64,000 bases of DNA from Pseudomonas fluorescens. GTDB lineage: Bacteria; Pseudomonadota; Gammaproteobacteria; Pseudomonadales; Pseudomonadaceae. The notes under the pieces are model-generated. The model did no database searches. It saw only the letters and a list, made by a program, of their open reading frames with translations, and was not told the origin of the DNA. This document shows positions 17,888-26,641 of the stretch, one piece after another (position 1 is the first letter of the stretch; every line of letters begins with the position of its first letter). The stretch spans positions 164,493 to 228,492 of the forward strand of contig NZ_JAGGOG010000018.1 of NCBI RefSeq assembly GCF_018614655.1, in the 5' to 3' direction. Both the position numbers and the translations under genes were made by a program.

Positions 17888-19048
17888 TCAACGGCCCTTG
17901 AACTGCGCCACGTTGTCAGCATGCCCCTGTGCCGGCAGCGAAACAGCGGTACCCAGTCGCTCACCAGTCTTGGCGTCGAACAGCAACACCTTGGCCGGAT
18001 CGAATTGCAGGGTCAGGGTCTCGCCGACCTGCGGTGCCACGTCCGGCGCCAAACGGCAGCAGACCTTGGTGTCATTGAGCTGCACGAACACCAGGGTGTC
18101 CGGACCGGTCGGTTCGGTCACTTGCACTTCGGCACGAATGCTCGACGATCCATTACCCTCGCACGCCGCCAGCACGATCTGCTCCGGGCGCAGGCCGAGA
18201 ATCACATCGCGATCTTCCAGACCGGCGTCGTTCATGTTCAGCGCCAATTCGCAACGGGCCTGGCCGCTGTCCAGCAGCGCCACCAGTCGACCATCCTTGC
18301 GTTGCAGGCGCAGAGGGATGAAGTTCATCGGTGGTGAACCGATAAAGCTTGCCACAAACAGGTTGGCCGGGTCGTTGTAGATTTGTTTCGGCGTACCGAA
18401 CTGCTGGATGATGCCGTCCTTCATCACCGCCACTTTGTCGCCCAGGGTCATCGCTTCGATCTGATCGTGGGTGACGTAAACGGTGGTGGTTTTCAGGCGC
18501 TGGTGCATCAGTTTCATTTCGGTCCGCATCTCAACCCGCAGCTTGGCGTCGAGGTTGGACAGTGGCTCGTCGAACAGGTAAATCTTCGGCCGACGGGCCA
18601 ATGCACGGCCCATGGCCACACGCTGTTGCTGGCCGCCTGACAGCTGGCCCGGCTTGCGATTGAGCAAGTGCTCGATCTGCAGCAGCTTGGCCACCCGCGC
18701 CACCTCTTCGTCGATGGCAGCCTGCGGCATCTTGCGGATTTTCAGGCCGAATTCGATGTTCTCGCGCACGCTCATGGTCGGGTACAGCGCGTAGGACTGG
18801 AACACCATGGCGATGTCGCGATCCTTGGGGCTCATGCCGCTGACGTCCTGGTCGCCAATCATGATCGCGCCGCCGGTGATGTTCTCAAGGCCGGCGATGC
18901 AGTTCATCAACGTCGACTTGCCGCAACCCGAAGGCCCGACAAGAATCAGAAACTCACCTTCCTTGATCGACAGTTCGATGTTCTTCAAGGTGTCCGGCAA
19001 GCCGGCGCCATAGGTCTTGTTTACATTGCGAAGTTCTAGCGTTGCCAT
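17888..19048 (-). CDS. gtsD: Glucose ABC transporter ATPase GtsD
   Basis: Energises the glucose importer GtsABCD (GltK in P. aeruginosa naming). 386 residues of the MalK/UgpC type: Walker A GPSGCGKST (38-46), signature LSGGQ (136-140), Walker B YLFDEP around 157-162 and switch His194. The C-terminal third is the OB-fold/TOBE regulatory domain found in MalK. It starts 2 bp after gtsC ends and is the last gene of gtsABCD. Confidence 0.95.
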   Translation of the reverse strand: MATLELRNVNKTYGAGLPDTLKNIELSIKEGEFLILVGPSGCGKSTLMNCIAGLENITGGAIMIGDQDVSGMSPKDRDIAMVFQSYALYPTMSVRENIEFGLKIRKMPQAAIDEEVARVAKLLQIEHLLNRKPGQLSGGQQQRVAMGRALARRPKIYLFDEPLSNLDAKLRVEMRTEMKLMHQRLKTTTVYVTHDQIEAMTLGDKVAVMKDGIIQQFGTPKQIYNDPANLFVASFIGSPPMNFIPLRLQRKDGRLVALLDSGQARCELALNMNDAGLEDRDVILGLRPEQIVLAACEGNGSSSIRAEVQVTEPTGPDTLVFVQLNDTKVCCRLAPDVAPQVGETLTLQFDPAKVLLFDAKTGERLGTAVSLPAQGHADNVAQFKGR

Positions 19049-19050
19049 GA

Positions 19051-19896
19051 TTACCCCTTGACTGCGCCGGCCGTCAGCCCGCGCACGAAATACTTGCCTG
19101 CGATCACATAGACCAGCAGGGTCGGCAGCCCGGCGATCATCGCCGCCGCCATATCCACGTTGTATTCCTTGACCCCGGTGCTGGTGTTGACCAGGTTGTT
19201 CAGCGCCACCGTGATGGGCTGCGAATCACCGCTGGAGAACACCACGCCGAACAGGAAGTCGTTCCAGATCTGCGTGAACTGCCAGATCAGGCAGACCATG
19301 ATGATCGGAGTCGACATCGGCAAGATGATCAGGCGGAAGATCGTAAAGAATCCCGCACCATCCAGCCGTGCCGCCTTCACTAATGCATCAGGAATGCTCA
19401 CGTAGTAATTACGGAAGAACAGTGTAGTAAACGCCAGGCCGTAAACGATGTGCACGAACACCAGGCCGGTGGTGGTGCTGGCCAGGCCCATCTTGCCGAG
19501 AGTGAACGAGGCTGGCAGCAGCACGGTCTGGAACGGCAGGAAGCAGCCGAACAACAACAGGCCGAAGAACAACTGCGAACCGCGAAAACGCCACATCGAC
19601 AGCACATAGCCGTTCAACGCGCCGATGGCGGTAGAGATCAACACCGCCGGGACGGTGATCTTGATCGAGTTCCAGAAATAACCATCGACCGTGGCCCAGG
19701 CCTTGACCCAGCCAATGCCGGTGACCACGGCGGGCCAGCTCAGCAGGTTGCCGGTGCTGATGTCTTCCGGCGTCTTGAAGCTGGTCAATAGCATGACCAC
19801 CAGCGGTACCAGATAAAGCAGCACGGCGAGAATCAGCACCGCGTAGATCGCGATGCGGCTCAGGCTGATGGAAGGTTTGCCGGCGAGACTAGTCAT
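19051..19896 (-). CDS. gtsC: Glucose ABC transporter permease GtsC
   Basis: Inner-membrane subunit, MalG type, 281 residues with six predicted membrane spans. The EAA loop that docks the ATPase reads roughly VKAARLDGAGFFTIFRLIILP. Its start overlaps the gtsB stop by 8 bp, indicating coupled translation. Named GltG in P. aeruginosa. Confidence 0.93.
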   Translation of the reverse strand: MTSLAGKPSISLSRIAIYAVLILAVLLYLVPLVVMLLTSFKTPEDISTGNLLSWPAVVTGIGWVKAWATVDGYFWNSIKITVPAVLISTAIGALNGYVLSMWRFRGSQLFFGLLLFGCFLPFQTVLLPASFTLGKMGLASTTTGLVFVHIVYGLAFTTLFFRNYYVSIPDALVKAARLDGAGFFTIFRLIILPMSTPIIMVCLIWQFTQIWNDFLFGVVFSSGDSQPITVALNNLVNTSTGVKEYNVDMAAAMIAGLPTLLVYVIAGKYFVRGLTAGAVKG

Positions 19897-20797
19897 TACG
19901 TTTGGTCCTTAGCTCGGAGTACAGGTAAGGCACGATGATTGCGAGAATCGCACCGAGCATCAGAATTGCACTGGCCGAGCCCATGCCCATCTGGCCGCGA
20001 CTGAAGGTGAAGGAGTACATGAACATGGCAGGCAGATCGGACGAGTAGCCCGGGCCGCCGGCCGTCATCGCCGCCACCAGGTCAAAACTCTTGATCGCGA
20101 TGTGCGCCAGAATCATCACCGCGCTGAAGAACACCGGGCGCAGGCTGGGCAGCACCACTTTCCAGTAGATCTTGGGCATGCTCGCGCCATCGATCTGGGC
20201 GGCACGAATGATCGATTGATCAACCCCACGCAAACCGGCCAGGAACATCGCCATGATAAAGCCCGAGGCTTGCCACACGGCAGCGATCACCAGGCAGTAC
20301 ACCACACGATCAGGGTCGATCAGCCAGTCCAGGCGGAAGCCTTCCCAGCCCCAGTCACGCAGCAGTTTGTCCAGGCCCATGCCCGGGTTGAGCAGCCATT
20401 TCCAGGCGGTACCGGTGACGATCATCGAGAGCGCCATCGGGTACAGGTAGATGGTGCGGATGAAGCCTTCGCGGCGGATTTTCTGGTCGAGGAAAATCGC
20501 CAGTGTCACGCCGATCACCAGGGTGATGCCGATGAACATGCCACCGAACACCGCCAGGTTCTTGCTCGCCACCCACCAGCGGTCGTTGTCGAACAAGCGT
20601 GCGTATTGCGCCAGGCCTACAAATTTGTAGGACGGCAGGAAAGTCGAGTTAGTGAACGACAGGACAAACGTCCACAGGATGTAGCCATAAAAGCCCACCA
20701 GGACGACGAACATGCTGGGCGCCAGCACCAGTTTGGGTAGCCAGCGCTGCAGTGCATCGAACGGCGAGGCTTTGCTGAACACAGCAACAGAACTCAT
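19889..20797 (-). CDS. gtsB: Glucose ABC transporter permease GtsB
   Basis: Inner-membrane subunit, MalF type, 302 residues with six predicted spans. The EAA-like loop reads IIRAAQIDGASMPKIYWKVV. It is the first permease after gtsA, from which it is separated by 72 bp carrying a stable hairpin, and it overlaps gtsC. Named GltF in P. aeruginosa. Confidence 0.93.
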   Translation of the reverse strand: MSSVAVFSKASPFDALQRWLPKLVLAPSMFVVLVGFYGYILWTFVLSFTNSTFLPSYKFVGLAQYARLFDNDRWWVASKNLAVFGGMFIGITLVIGVTLAIFLDQKIRREGFIRTIYLYPMALSMIVTGTAWKWLLNPGMGLDKLLRDWGWEGFRLDWLIDPDRVVYCLVIAAVWQASGFIMAMFLAGLRGVDQSIIRAAQIDGASMPKIYWKVVLPSLRPVFFSAVMILAHIAIKSFDLVAAMTAGGPGYSSDLPAMFMYSFTFSRGQMGMGSASAILMLGAILAIIVPYLYSELRTKRND

Positions 20798-20840
20798 GGG
20801 AAAATCCAGTACCAGGGAAGATTACAAGGGCATGTAATGA

Positions 20841-20862
20841 GGGAGCGGGAAAGCCCGCTCCC
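20841..20862. repeat. REP-derived hairpin in the gtsA-gtsB gap
   Basis: GGGAGCGGG-AAAG-CCCGCTCCC: a perfect 9-bp GC stem with a 4-base loop, a reduced form of the GGGAGCGGGCTTGC REP. No T run follows, so it is not a typical terminator. In this place it could stabilise the gtsA end of the mRNA and raise the binding-protein to permease ratio, as REPs do in malE-malF. Confidence 0.7.
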
Positions 20863-20869
20863 ACAAGGC

Positions 20870-22156
20870 TTACTTGGCCGACTTGACCGCACTGTAGAGT
20901 TGCTTGGCGGTAGTGGCTGGATCGGCTTTCGGGTTGTTGATGTAGTTGGTCACTACGTCAAAGAACGCACCCTGTACGGCCAGCGTGGTCGCCATGTTGT
21001 GCGCCATGCTCGGCTGCAGGCCACCGGTCTGGGCATCTGCCAGGAAGTCCTTGGCTGCGGTCTGGGCGCAGGAGTCAAAACCGTATTTGCCCATGTCTTT
21101 CAGCATGTCGACCCGAACCGGGATCGAGCCCTTGTTGATGCTGAAGACTTTCTGGAAGTTCTCACCCAGCACGACCTTGGCAATGTCCTGCTGACCGGCA
21201 GCAGTGCCTTTGTCTTTCTGCTTGAACACCGCCAAAGAGTCGATGTTATAGGTGAAGGCTTTGTCGGTACCCGGGAAGGCTACGCACTCGTAATCCTTGC
21301 CAGCGACTTTCTTGGCCGCCGTCCACTCGCTCTTGGCCCAGTCACCCATGATCTGCATGCCGGCCTTGCCGTTGATGACTTTGGCGGCTTCCAGGTTCCA
21401 GTCCTGGCCTTTGCCGTCGGCGTCCATGTAGGTCGCGACTTTCTTCAGCTCGGTCAGCGACTTGATCATTTCAGGGCCGGTCAGGGCTTTTTCATCCAGA
21501 TCGACCAGGGCTTTCTTGTAGCCATCGGCCCCCATCACGGAAAGGACCACGGCTTCGAACACGGTGCTGTCCTGCCAAGGCTGGCCACCGTGGGCGAGCG
21601 CAATGAAGCCCGCTTTCTTGAGCTTGTCGCCGGCTGCGTAAAATTCTTCGAGGGTGGTCGGTGCTTTTTCGATACCGGCTTTCTTGAAGACTTCAGGGTT
21701 GATCCACAGCCAGTTGACGCGGTGAATGTTCACCGGCACGGCCACGTAGTTACCTTCGTACTTCACGGTATCGGAGACTTTCTTGTCGAGCAGAGAGTCC
21801 CACTTTTCTTCTTTGGCAACGTCCTTCAGGACGTCGGTGTCGAGCAGCCCGGTGGACGCCCATTCCTGGATGTCCGGGCCTTTGATCTGGGCAACACCTG
21901 GCGGGTTGCCAGCAACGGCGCGGCTTTTCAACACGGTCATGGCCGTGGAACCACCGCCGCCTGCGACGGCACCGTCTTTCCAGATGAAACCGTCTTTTTC
22001 AACTTGGGCCTTCAGGACATCTACTGCCGCCTTCTCACCACCCGAGGTCCACCAATGCACAACTTCAACCGTCCCTTTCGAGTCGGCGGCAAAAGCACTG
22101 AGGGGAAACAACGAGGCAATGGAAATAGCAACGGCGAGGCGATTAATCGCGTTCAT
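20870..22156 (-). CDS. gtsA: Glucose-binding periplasmic protein GtsA
   Basis: Captures glucose in the periplasm for GtsBCD (GltB in P. aeruginosa). 428 residues; signal peptide likely cut after LSAFA, then EVVHWWTSGGEKAA, the conserved start of the family, where the Trp pair lines the sugar site. The ATG at 22156 is chosen because AAAGG lies seven bases before it; an in-frame ATG nine codons earlier would spoil the signal sequence. First gene of gtsABCD, with a promoter and an upstream palindrome (see 22211-22276). Confidence 0.95.
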   Translation of the reverse strand: MNAINRLAVAISIASLFPLSAFAADSKGTVEVVHWWTSGGEKAAVDVLKAQVEKDGFIWKDGAVAGGGGSTAMTVLKSRAVAGNPPGVAQIKGPDIQEWASTGLLDTDVLKDVAKEEKWDSLLDKKVSDTVKYEGNYVAVPVNIHRVNWLWINPEVFKKAGIEKAPTTLEEFYAAGDKLKKAGFIALAHGGQPWQDSTVFEAVVLSVMGADGYKKALVDLDEKALTGPEMIKSLTELKKVATYMDADGKGQDWNLEAAKVINGKAGMQIMGDWAKSEWTAAKKVAGKDYECVAFPGTDKAFTYNIDSLAVFKQKDKGTAAGQQDIAKVVLGENFQKVFSINKGSIPVRVDMLKDMGKYGFDSCAQTAAKDFLADAQTGGLQPSMAHNMATTLAVQGAFFDVVTNYINNPKADPATTAKQLYSAVKSAK

Positions 22157-22210
22157 CTGAGTACCTTTTTTGTTGTTATGCATGCAAGTCTAGAGCTTGC
22201 GCTGCATAGG

Positions 22211-22238
22211 ATTTTAAACAGGGATATTTAAGGTGCAC
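22211..22238 (-). promoter_or_regulatory. Predicted gtsA promoter
   Basis: On the minus strand GTGCAC (-35, weak) and TAAAAT (-10, strong) are 16 bp apart, about 55 bp before the start codon. The weak -35 suits an activator-dependent promoter. The block aligns base for base with the promoter of the neighbouring isomerase gene. Confidence 0.65.
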
Positions 22239-22258
22239 GTAACAAAGGGACGCACAAA

Positions 22259-22276
22259 TGTCACCAAGTGGTGACA
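22259..22276. promoter_or_regulatory. Operator palindrome upstream of gtsA
   Basis: TGTCACC-AAGT-GGTGACA, perfect 7-bp arms. It overlaps the stop codon of the isomerase gene and ends exactly 20 bp before the gtsA -35 box, centred near -64, a position typical of class I activators. A twin lies at 23602-23619. Confidence 0.75.
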
Positions 22277-23520
22277 TTAAGTCCCGCGCCCAAGGCGCTG
22301 GCCATACTGGGGGCCAAGGGTAGACCAGGCAGCAGCACGGCTTGCCAGGCATGGTACAGATCCGGTTTGCCACCCCAGATTTTGCTGCTGGGCTGGTTGT
22401 GCGGGCTCAGTTCGTGGTGCCAGCTGCCATGGATACGGTCGATAAAATGGGTCTCGCAAAACTCCCAGAAACGCCGGTACCAGGTTTCGTAATGCAACTC
22501 GCCCGTGCGTTTGAGCAGGGCCTGCGCCGCAGCACTGGCTTCGGCGTGAGTCCAGTGCAAACGCTCGCGGACCACCGGGCGCTGGGCCCAGTCGAGGGTG
22601 TAGACAATGCCGGGAGCGCCATCCACCGCCCAGCCATACTCGCAGGCACTGGCGAACAGGCCCTTGGCGTCAGTCAACAGCCACTCGGGCGTCACCAACC
22701 CGGCTTGCTGGCGCGCCGCTTCAAGGTGCAGCACCAACCGCGCCCATTCGAAACCATGGCCTGGGGTAATGCCGTAAGGGCGAAAGCCATCGGCCGGATT
22801 GTCTTCGTTGTAGCCGCGCACGGGTTGCCAGTGCCGATCAAAGTGTTCGATCACCATGAATTGGTTGTCGGCGGCGTGACGGTGGATCACGCGCTCAACG
22901 ATGCGCAACGCACGATCCAGCCAACGCGTGTCGCCAGTGACATCGGCCAAGGCAAGGAAGGCTTCAGTGGCGTGCATGTTGCTGTTGGCGCCGCGATAGG
23001 CTTCTACCCCCGTCCAGTCCTGCGCGAAGGATTCGAGCATCGCGCCCTCCTCCTCGCTCCAGAAATACTGGTCGATGATGTGGATGGCGTCATTCAGCAG
23101 GGTTTGTGCGCCGGGTGCACCAGCCACCACTGCCGAACTGGCAGCCAGAGCGACAAAGGCATGCAGGTAGGCGGCCTTGCCGGTATTCCCGTCGCAAGCC
23201 TGCGGGGTAGCGAACCAGCCACCGTGATGGGCATCGCGCAACGGGCCGCTGAGGGCGATTACCCCGTGCTCCACCCGGTCGGCGTAGCCCGGCAGGCCCT
23301 GGGCGTGGGCCATGGCGAAACTGTGGGTCATACGGGCGGTGTTCATGGTTTCGGCGATGGCATTGGCCGGCAGGTGGCCCTGGTCATCCAGGTTGCCAAA
23401 GCCTTCAGGCAGCTTCGAGGCCTTGGCGAACGACAGCAGGCGCTGACCTTCAGTGGCCAGCCAGGTGTGATGGGCAGGTGCGTTCAGCCAACTGCTGGAA
23501 GGCAGCGGTTGCGTGGTCAT
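22261..23520 (-). CDS. AGE-family sugar isomerase (D-mannose isomerase-like)
   Basis: A 419-residue (alpha/alpha)6-barrel protein of the N-acylglucosamine 2-epimerase/mannose isomerase family, soluble. Visible landmarks: THSFAMAHAQG, the His-rich active-site stretches EAYRGANSNMHATEAFLAL (about 173-191) and PGHGFEWARLVL, and the late SWHHELSPHN. By similarity it most likely converts mannose to fructose. It is upstream of gtsA on the same strand and shares its operator type, so it should act on a sugar brought in by GtsABCD. Epimerase activity on another sugar remains possible. Confidence 0.85.
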   Translation of the reverse strand: MTTQPLPSSSWLNAPAHHTWLATEGQRLLSFAKASKLPEGFGNLDDQGHLPANAIAETMNTARMTHSFAMAHAQGLPGYADRVEHGVIALSGPLRDAHHGGWFATPQACDGNTGKAAYLHAFVALAASSAVVAGAPGAQTLLNDAIHIIDQYFWSEEEGAMLESFAQDWTGVEAYRGANSNMHATEAFLALADVTGDTRWLDRALRIVERVIHRHAADNQFMVIEHFDRHWQPVRGYNEDNPADGFRPYGITPGHGFEWARLVLHLEAARQQAGLVTPEWLLTDAKGLFASACEYGWAVDGAPGIVYTLDWAQRPVVRERLHWTHAEASAAAQALLKRTGELHYETWYRRFWEFCETHFIDRIHGSWHHELSPHNQPSSKIWGGKPDLYHAWQAVLLPGLPLAPSMASALGAGLNVTTW

Positions 23521-23553
23521 AGTGGGCCCTGTTTGTTTTTATGGGATGACCGG

Positions 23554-23581
23554 AGTCTAAACAAGGACAGGGAGAGGGCAA
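23554..23581 (-). promoter_or_regulatory. Predicted promoter of the sugar isomerase gene
   Basis: TTGCCC (-35) and TAGACT (-10) with a 16-bp spacer on the minus strand, 34 bp before the start codon. Spacing and flanks (GTTAC before -35, TTGTTTAG-type -10 region) match the gtsA promoter. Confidence 0.65.
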
Positions 23582-23601
23582 GTAACGAAGGCGGCTGGAA
23601 A

Positions 23602-23619
23602 TGTCACCAACCGGTGACA
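23602..23619. promoter_or_regulatory. Operator palindrome upstream of the sugar isomerase gene
   Basis: TGTCACC-AACC-GGTGACA with perfect 7-bp arms, ending 20 bp before the -35 box, identical geometry to the gtsA site. AAATG before and CATT after the arms are also shared. Confidence 0.75.
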
Positions 23620-23638
23620 TTTGAAATACCCCTTACAC

Positions 23639-24466
23639 CTATCGGTTCCCTCCGCTGATCTGCTGTTGCAGGTTCTGCACCTGACTTTGCAAGGTCGTGA
23701 CATTACGGGTGGTCTGGATGCGGAACACATCGAACTCTTTGGTCGTCGGGCCGTCAGCAGCGGCCTGGCGATTGTCCTGCTCGCTCTTGAGCACCAGCAG
23801 ATCCTGTTCCAGGCGAGCGATGGCCGCTGTTGGATTGCCCTGCTTCTTCAAGGCTGCCACATCAGCGGACAACTCCTTGAATTCGGCATCACGCTTGCTT
23901 GCATCGGTTTGGCCCGCCTTGAGCGTCGCAACGGCCTCCGTCAGGGCCTGAACCTGTCCTTGCAACTTCACGTTGGCAGCTGACAGTTCAGTGGTACCGG
24001 ACGTCATTGCCGCCAGCCGGTTGTCCAGATCCGTGGCCTGGCCGGCCACGCCCAACTGCTGCTTGCTCTGCTCCAGCAACTGGGTTTCGAGCTGCTTAAT
24101 CTGCAGTTTCAGCGCTTCGCTACCGTTATTGACGTTGGCCTCGCTGGCCACCACCTTGCCGGAAATATCCTGCAGGCGCCCGGCCGCCTCTTCGCTGATA
24201 CGCGCGAAGCTTTCCTGGGTCGCCACCAACTGCTGGCCCATCAGGGAAATCTGCTGGAAGCTCCACCAGGCAAGGCCCGCAAAGGCGAACAACAGCGCGC
24301 CGACCAACGCCCACAAAGGCCCGGTGCTGGCGCTCTTGACCTTGACCGCTGGCGCCGGCCGGGAGCGGACGGACGTGGCAGCGGTTGGCGCAAAATCATC
24401 GTCGCCCCCGGTGTCAGCCCGCAGGCTGGGAACGTTGTCGAAGTCGTCGTTAGCATCGTTACGCAT
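23639..24466 (-). CDS. Membrane-anchored coiled-coil protein, unknown function
   Basis: 275 residues. An acidic N-terminal tail (about 1-47, DD-rich) is followed by one membrane span (about 50-70, LWALVGALLFAFAGLAWW) and a long coiled-coil of heptad-like Leu/Ala/Gln repeats to the end (LKLQIKQLETQLLEQSKQQ and QVQNLQQQISG). The likely topology is N-in with a periplasmic rod. I do not recognise a named family. It faces the sugar isomerase promoter but is transcribed in the same direction, ending 20 bp before the operator. Confidence 0.75.
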   Translation of the reverse strand: MRNDANDDFDNVPSLRADTGGDDDFAPTAATSVRSRPAPAVKVKSASTGPLWALVGALLFAFAGLAWWSFQQISLMGQQLVATQESFARISEEAAGRLQDISGKVVASEANVNNGSEALKLQIKQLETQLLEQSKQQLGVAGQATDLDNRLAAMTSGTTELSAANVKLQGQVQALTEAVATLKAGQTDASKRDAEFKELSADVAALKKQGNPTAAIARLEQDLLVLKSEQDNRQAAADGPTTKEFDVFRIQTTRNVTTLQSQVQNLQQQISGGNR

Positions 24467-24547
24467 GAATCAACCTTAAATCCTTGAGGTGGCCACATGG
24501 AAAGCCTGGCGGCGGAGTATAAACCCCTTGCCCGTCGCACTGATCGA

Positions 24548-24573
24548 CCGGGAACCGGAACTTCGGTTCCCGG
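24548..24573. terminator. Stable hairpin downstream of the epimerase gene
   Basis: CCGGGAACCG-GAACTT-CGGTTCCCGG, 10-bp perfect stem, 25 bp past the epimerase stop. No T run follows on the minus strand, so it may mark an RNA 3' end rather than a classical terminator. Confidence 0.5.
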
Positions 24574-24597
24574 GGTGTTACAGGTCATTGGTCGGTT

Positions 24598-25596
24598 CTA
24601 TTGCGCCCTCCCATCCTGGGCCTTCCACCAATTGCAGAACTCGTCGAGGGCGGTCCACAGGCTGACCTTGGGTTGATAATCGAGATAATGCCGGGCGCGA
24701 CTGATATCGAGGGTGAAATCTTTGTTCATGACCTGCATGCCCAGCCGGGACAGTGAAGGCTCCGGGCGCCCAGGCCACATCGCACAGAATGCTTCATTGA
24801 GCGCCGCGACGCTGTAGGACAAACCGTAGGAACGGTAACGCGTGACCTGGGGCATTTCCATCTGCCGCATTACATAGTTCACCACGTCCCATATCGGTAC
24901 CGGGGTGCCGTTGCTGATGTTATAGGCCTTGCCCAAGGCGGAACCAGTGGCCAGCAAACTGCTGAGCAACGCCTCGTTGAGGTTGTGCACGCTGGTGAAA
25001 TCAACCTTGTTCAAACCATCGCCGACGATTGCCAGGCGGTTCTTGCGCTGCATTTTCAACAGGCGCGGGAAGATGCTCATGTCACCGGCGCCGGTGACAA
25101 AACGCGGGCGCAGGGCCAGCACTTCAAGGCCGAACTCCTGGGCACCGAAAACCTTCTGTTCGGCCAGGTACTTGGTGGCCGCATAGGGATGTTTGAAGCG
25201 CTTGGGCACCTGCTCTTCGGTCAATCCCACGTGGTCGCGGCCATCGAAATAAATCGACGGCGACGACAAGTGCACCAGGCGCCCGACCCGCTGTTTGAGG
25301 CACGCTTCGACAACGTTTTCGGTCACCAACACGTTGCCCTGGTGAAAGTCCTGATAGCGCCCCCACAGCCCCACGGCACCCGCGCAATGCACCACCGCCT
25401 CGACATCACGACACAGGTCGCGCACCAAGTCCGGATCATTCAAATCACCCTGGATAAACTCGGCGCCGCGCCGTACCAGGTGCTCGACACCTTCGGCCCG
25501 CCGCCCGTTGACCCGTACGTCCAGGCCCTGCTCCAGGGCGAAACGCGCAAAGCGTCCGCCGATAAAGCCGCTTGCGCCGGTGACCAGAATTTTCAT
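24598..25596 (-). CDS. NAD(P)-dependent epimerase/dehydratase (extended SDR)
   Basis: 332-residue extended short-chain dehydrogenase. TGASGFIGG (residues 6-14) is the nucleotide-binding loop; the active site has Ser111/112 and the YAATK motif with Tyr138 and Lys142. It resembles 3-beta-hydroxysteroid dehydrogenase-like and NAD-dependent epimerase proteins and corresponds by position to P. aeruginosa PA4361. The true substrate is unknown. It is followed on the same strand by the coiled-coil protein gene and preceded by argP. Confidence 0.87.
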   Translation of the reverse strand: MKILVTGASGFIGGRFARFALEQGLDVRVNGRRAEGVEHLVRRGAEFIQGDLNDPDLVRDLCRDVEAVVHCAGAVGLWGRYQDFHQGNVLVTENVVEACLKQRVGRLVHLSSPSIYFDGRDHVGLTEEQVPKRFKHPYAATKYLAEQKVFGAQEFGLEVLALRPRFVTGAGDMSIFPRLLKMQRKNRLAIVGDGLNKVDFTSVHNLNEALLSSLLATGSALGKAYNISNGTPVPIWDVVNYVMRQMEMPQVTRYRSYGLSYSVAALNEAFCAMWPGRPEPSLSRLGMQVMNKDFTLDISRARHYLDYQPKVSLWTALDEFCNWWKAQDGRAQ

Positions 25597-25648
25597 GTGT
25601 TACTCCGCATTCTTTCGTTTTTCATCGCTGCTACCTTGACGCTTCCTG

Positions 25649-26542
25649 TCACTCCAACGGCACTAGCCATTGGCCAGTCGCTCGGGCCAGATGCTCAGTC
25701 AGCATCCCGAGCAATTGCCCGCCACTGCGCCAATGATGCCAGTACAGTGGCACGTCAATGGGCTTATCTGGCAACAACTCCACCAGAACGCCCCGCTCAA
25801 GCTGGTCGCGCACCTGCAATTCGGGTACCAGGCCCCAGCCCAGCCCGGCCTCTACCATGCGCATAAAACCTTCGGACGATGGGCACAAATGGTGCTCGAA
25901 CCCCCCTTCGATGCCCAGGGAAACCAAGTAACGATGTTGCAGGAAATCATCAGGGCCAAACACCAGCGCTGGGGTGCGTGCCACTTGATCTGCGCGCACC
26001 CCGTCTGGAAAGTGCCGGGCGATAAACGCGGGGCTGGCCAGCGCCCGATAGCGCATTGCCCCCAGCCGCAAGCTGCGGGCTCCCGCCACAGGCCGCTCGC
26101 TGGCACAGATACACGCTGCCACCTCACCGGCGCGCATGCGCTTGAGGCCCACGGTCTGGTCCTCCACCACCAGGTCCAGTAACAGGTGCTGCTCGGCGCA
26201 GAAATCACTGACCGCTTCGGCCCACCAGGTGGCCAGGCTATCGGCATTCAAGGCGATGCGCAGGCGTTCTGGCATGCCCTCTTCATCCAGGGCCGGGACC
26301 TGGCTCTGCAGATCCCGCTCCAACAACCGCACCTGCTGCACATGGTTAAGCAGCCGTCGGCCGATGTCTGTCGGCGTCGGCGGCGTTGCCCGCACCAGCA
26401 CGGGCTGACCGATCCGCGCTTCGAGCAGTTTGATGCGCTGGGAAATAGCCGATTGCGAGACCCCGAGCACCTGGGCGCCCCGCTCGAATCCGGCCTGTTC
26501 CACCACCGCCGCCAGGGCGGCCAGTAATTTATAGTCGAACAT
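25649..26542 (-). CDS. argP: LysR-family regulator ArgP
   Basis: 297 residues; N-terminal winged helix-turn-helix (about 18-37, ERGAQVLGVSQSAISQRIKL) and a LysR co-inducer domain. The start MFDYKLLAALAAVVEQAGFE is typical of ArgP (IciA), which activates the lysine/arginine exporter gene in response to arginine or lysine. It is divergent from an ACT-domain gene and a LysE-type exporter gene, the classical ArgP target, which supports the assignment. Confidence 0.92.
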   Translation of the reverse strand: MFDYKLLAALAAVVEQAGFERGAQVLGVSQSAISQRIKLLEARIGQPVLVRATPPTPTDIGRRLLNHVQQVRLLERDLQSQVPALDEEGMPERLRIALNADSLATWWAEAVSDFCAEQHLLLDLVVEDQTVGLKRMRAGEVAACICASERPVAGARSLRLGAMRYRALASPAFIARHFPDGVRADQVARTPALVFGPDDFLQHRYLVSLGIEGGFEHHLCPSSEGFMRMVEAGLGWGLVPELQVRDQLERGVLVELLPDKPIDVPLYWHHWRSGGQLLGMLTEHLARATGQWLVPLE

Positions 26543-26641
26543 CAGTTTTCCTAATGGGCGATCAGCAGTATTGGTTTTTCTTATACAGCTTCAACCCCGA
26601 GAATAGCCAGCATCGCTTCTCCACTTTTCAAGGATCTCCCC

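Noticed and set aside
16204..22231. Plus-strand frames of about 400-460 codons over oprB and gtsA
   Set aside because: Antisense to clearly identified porin and binding protein genes, without ribosome sites or recognisable domains.
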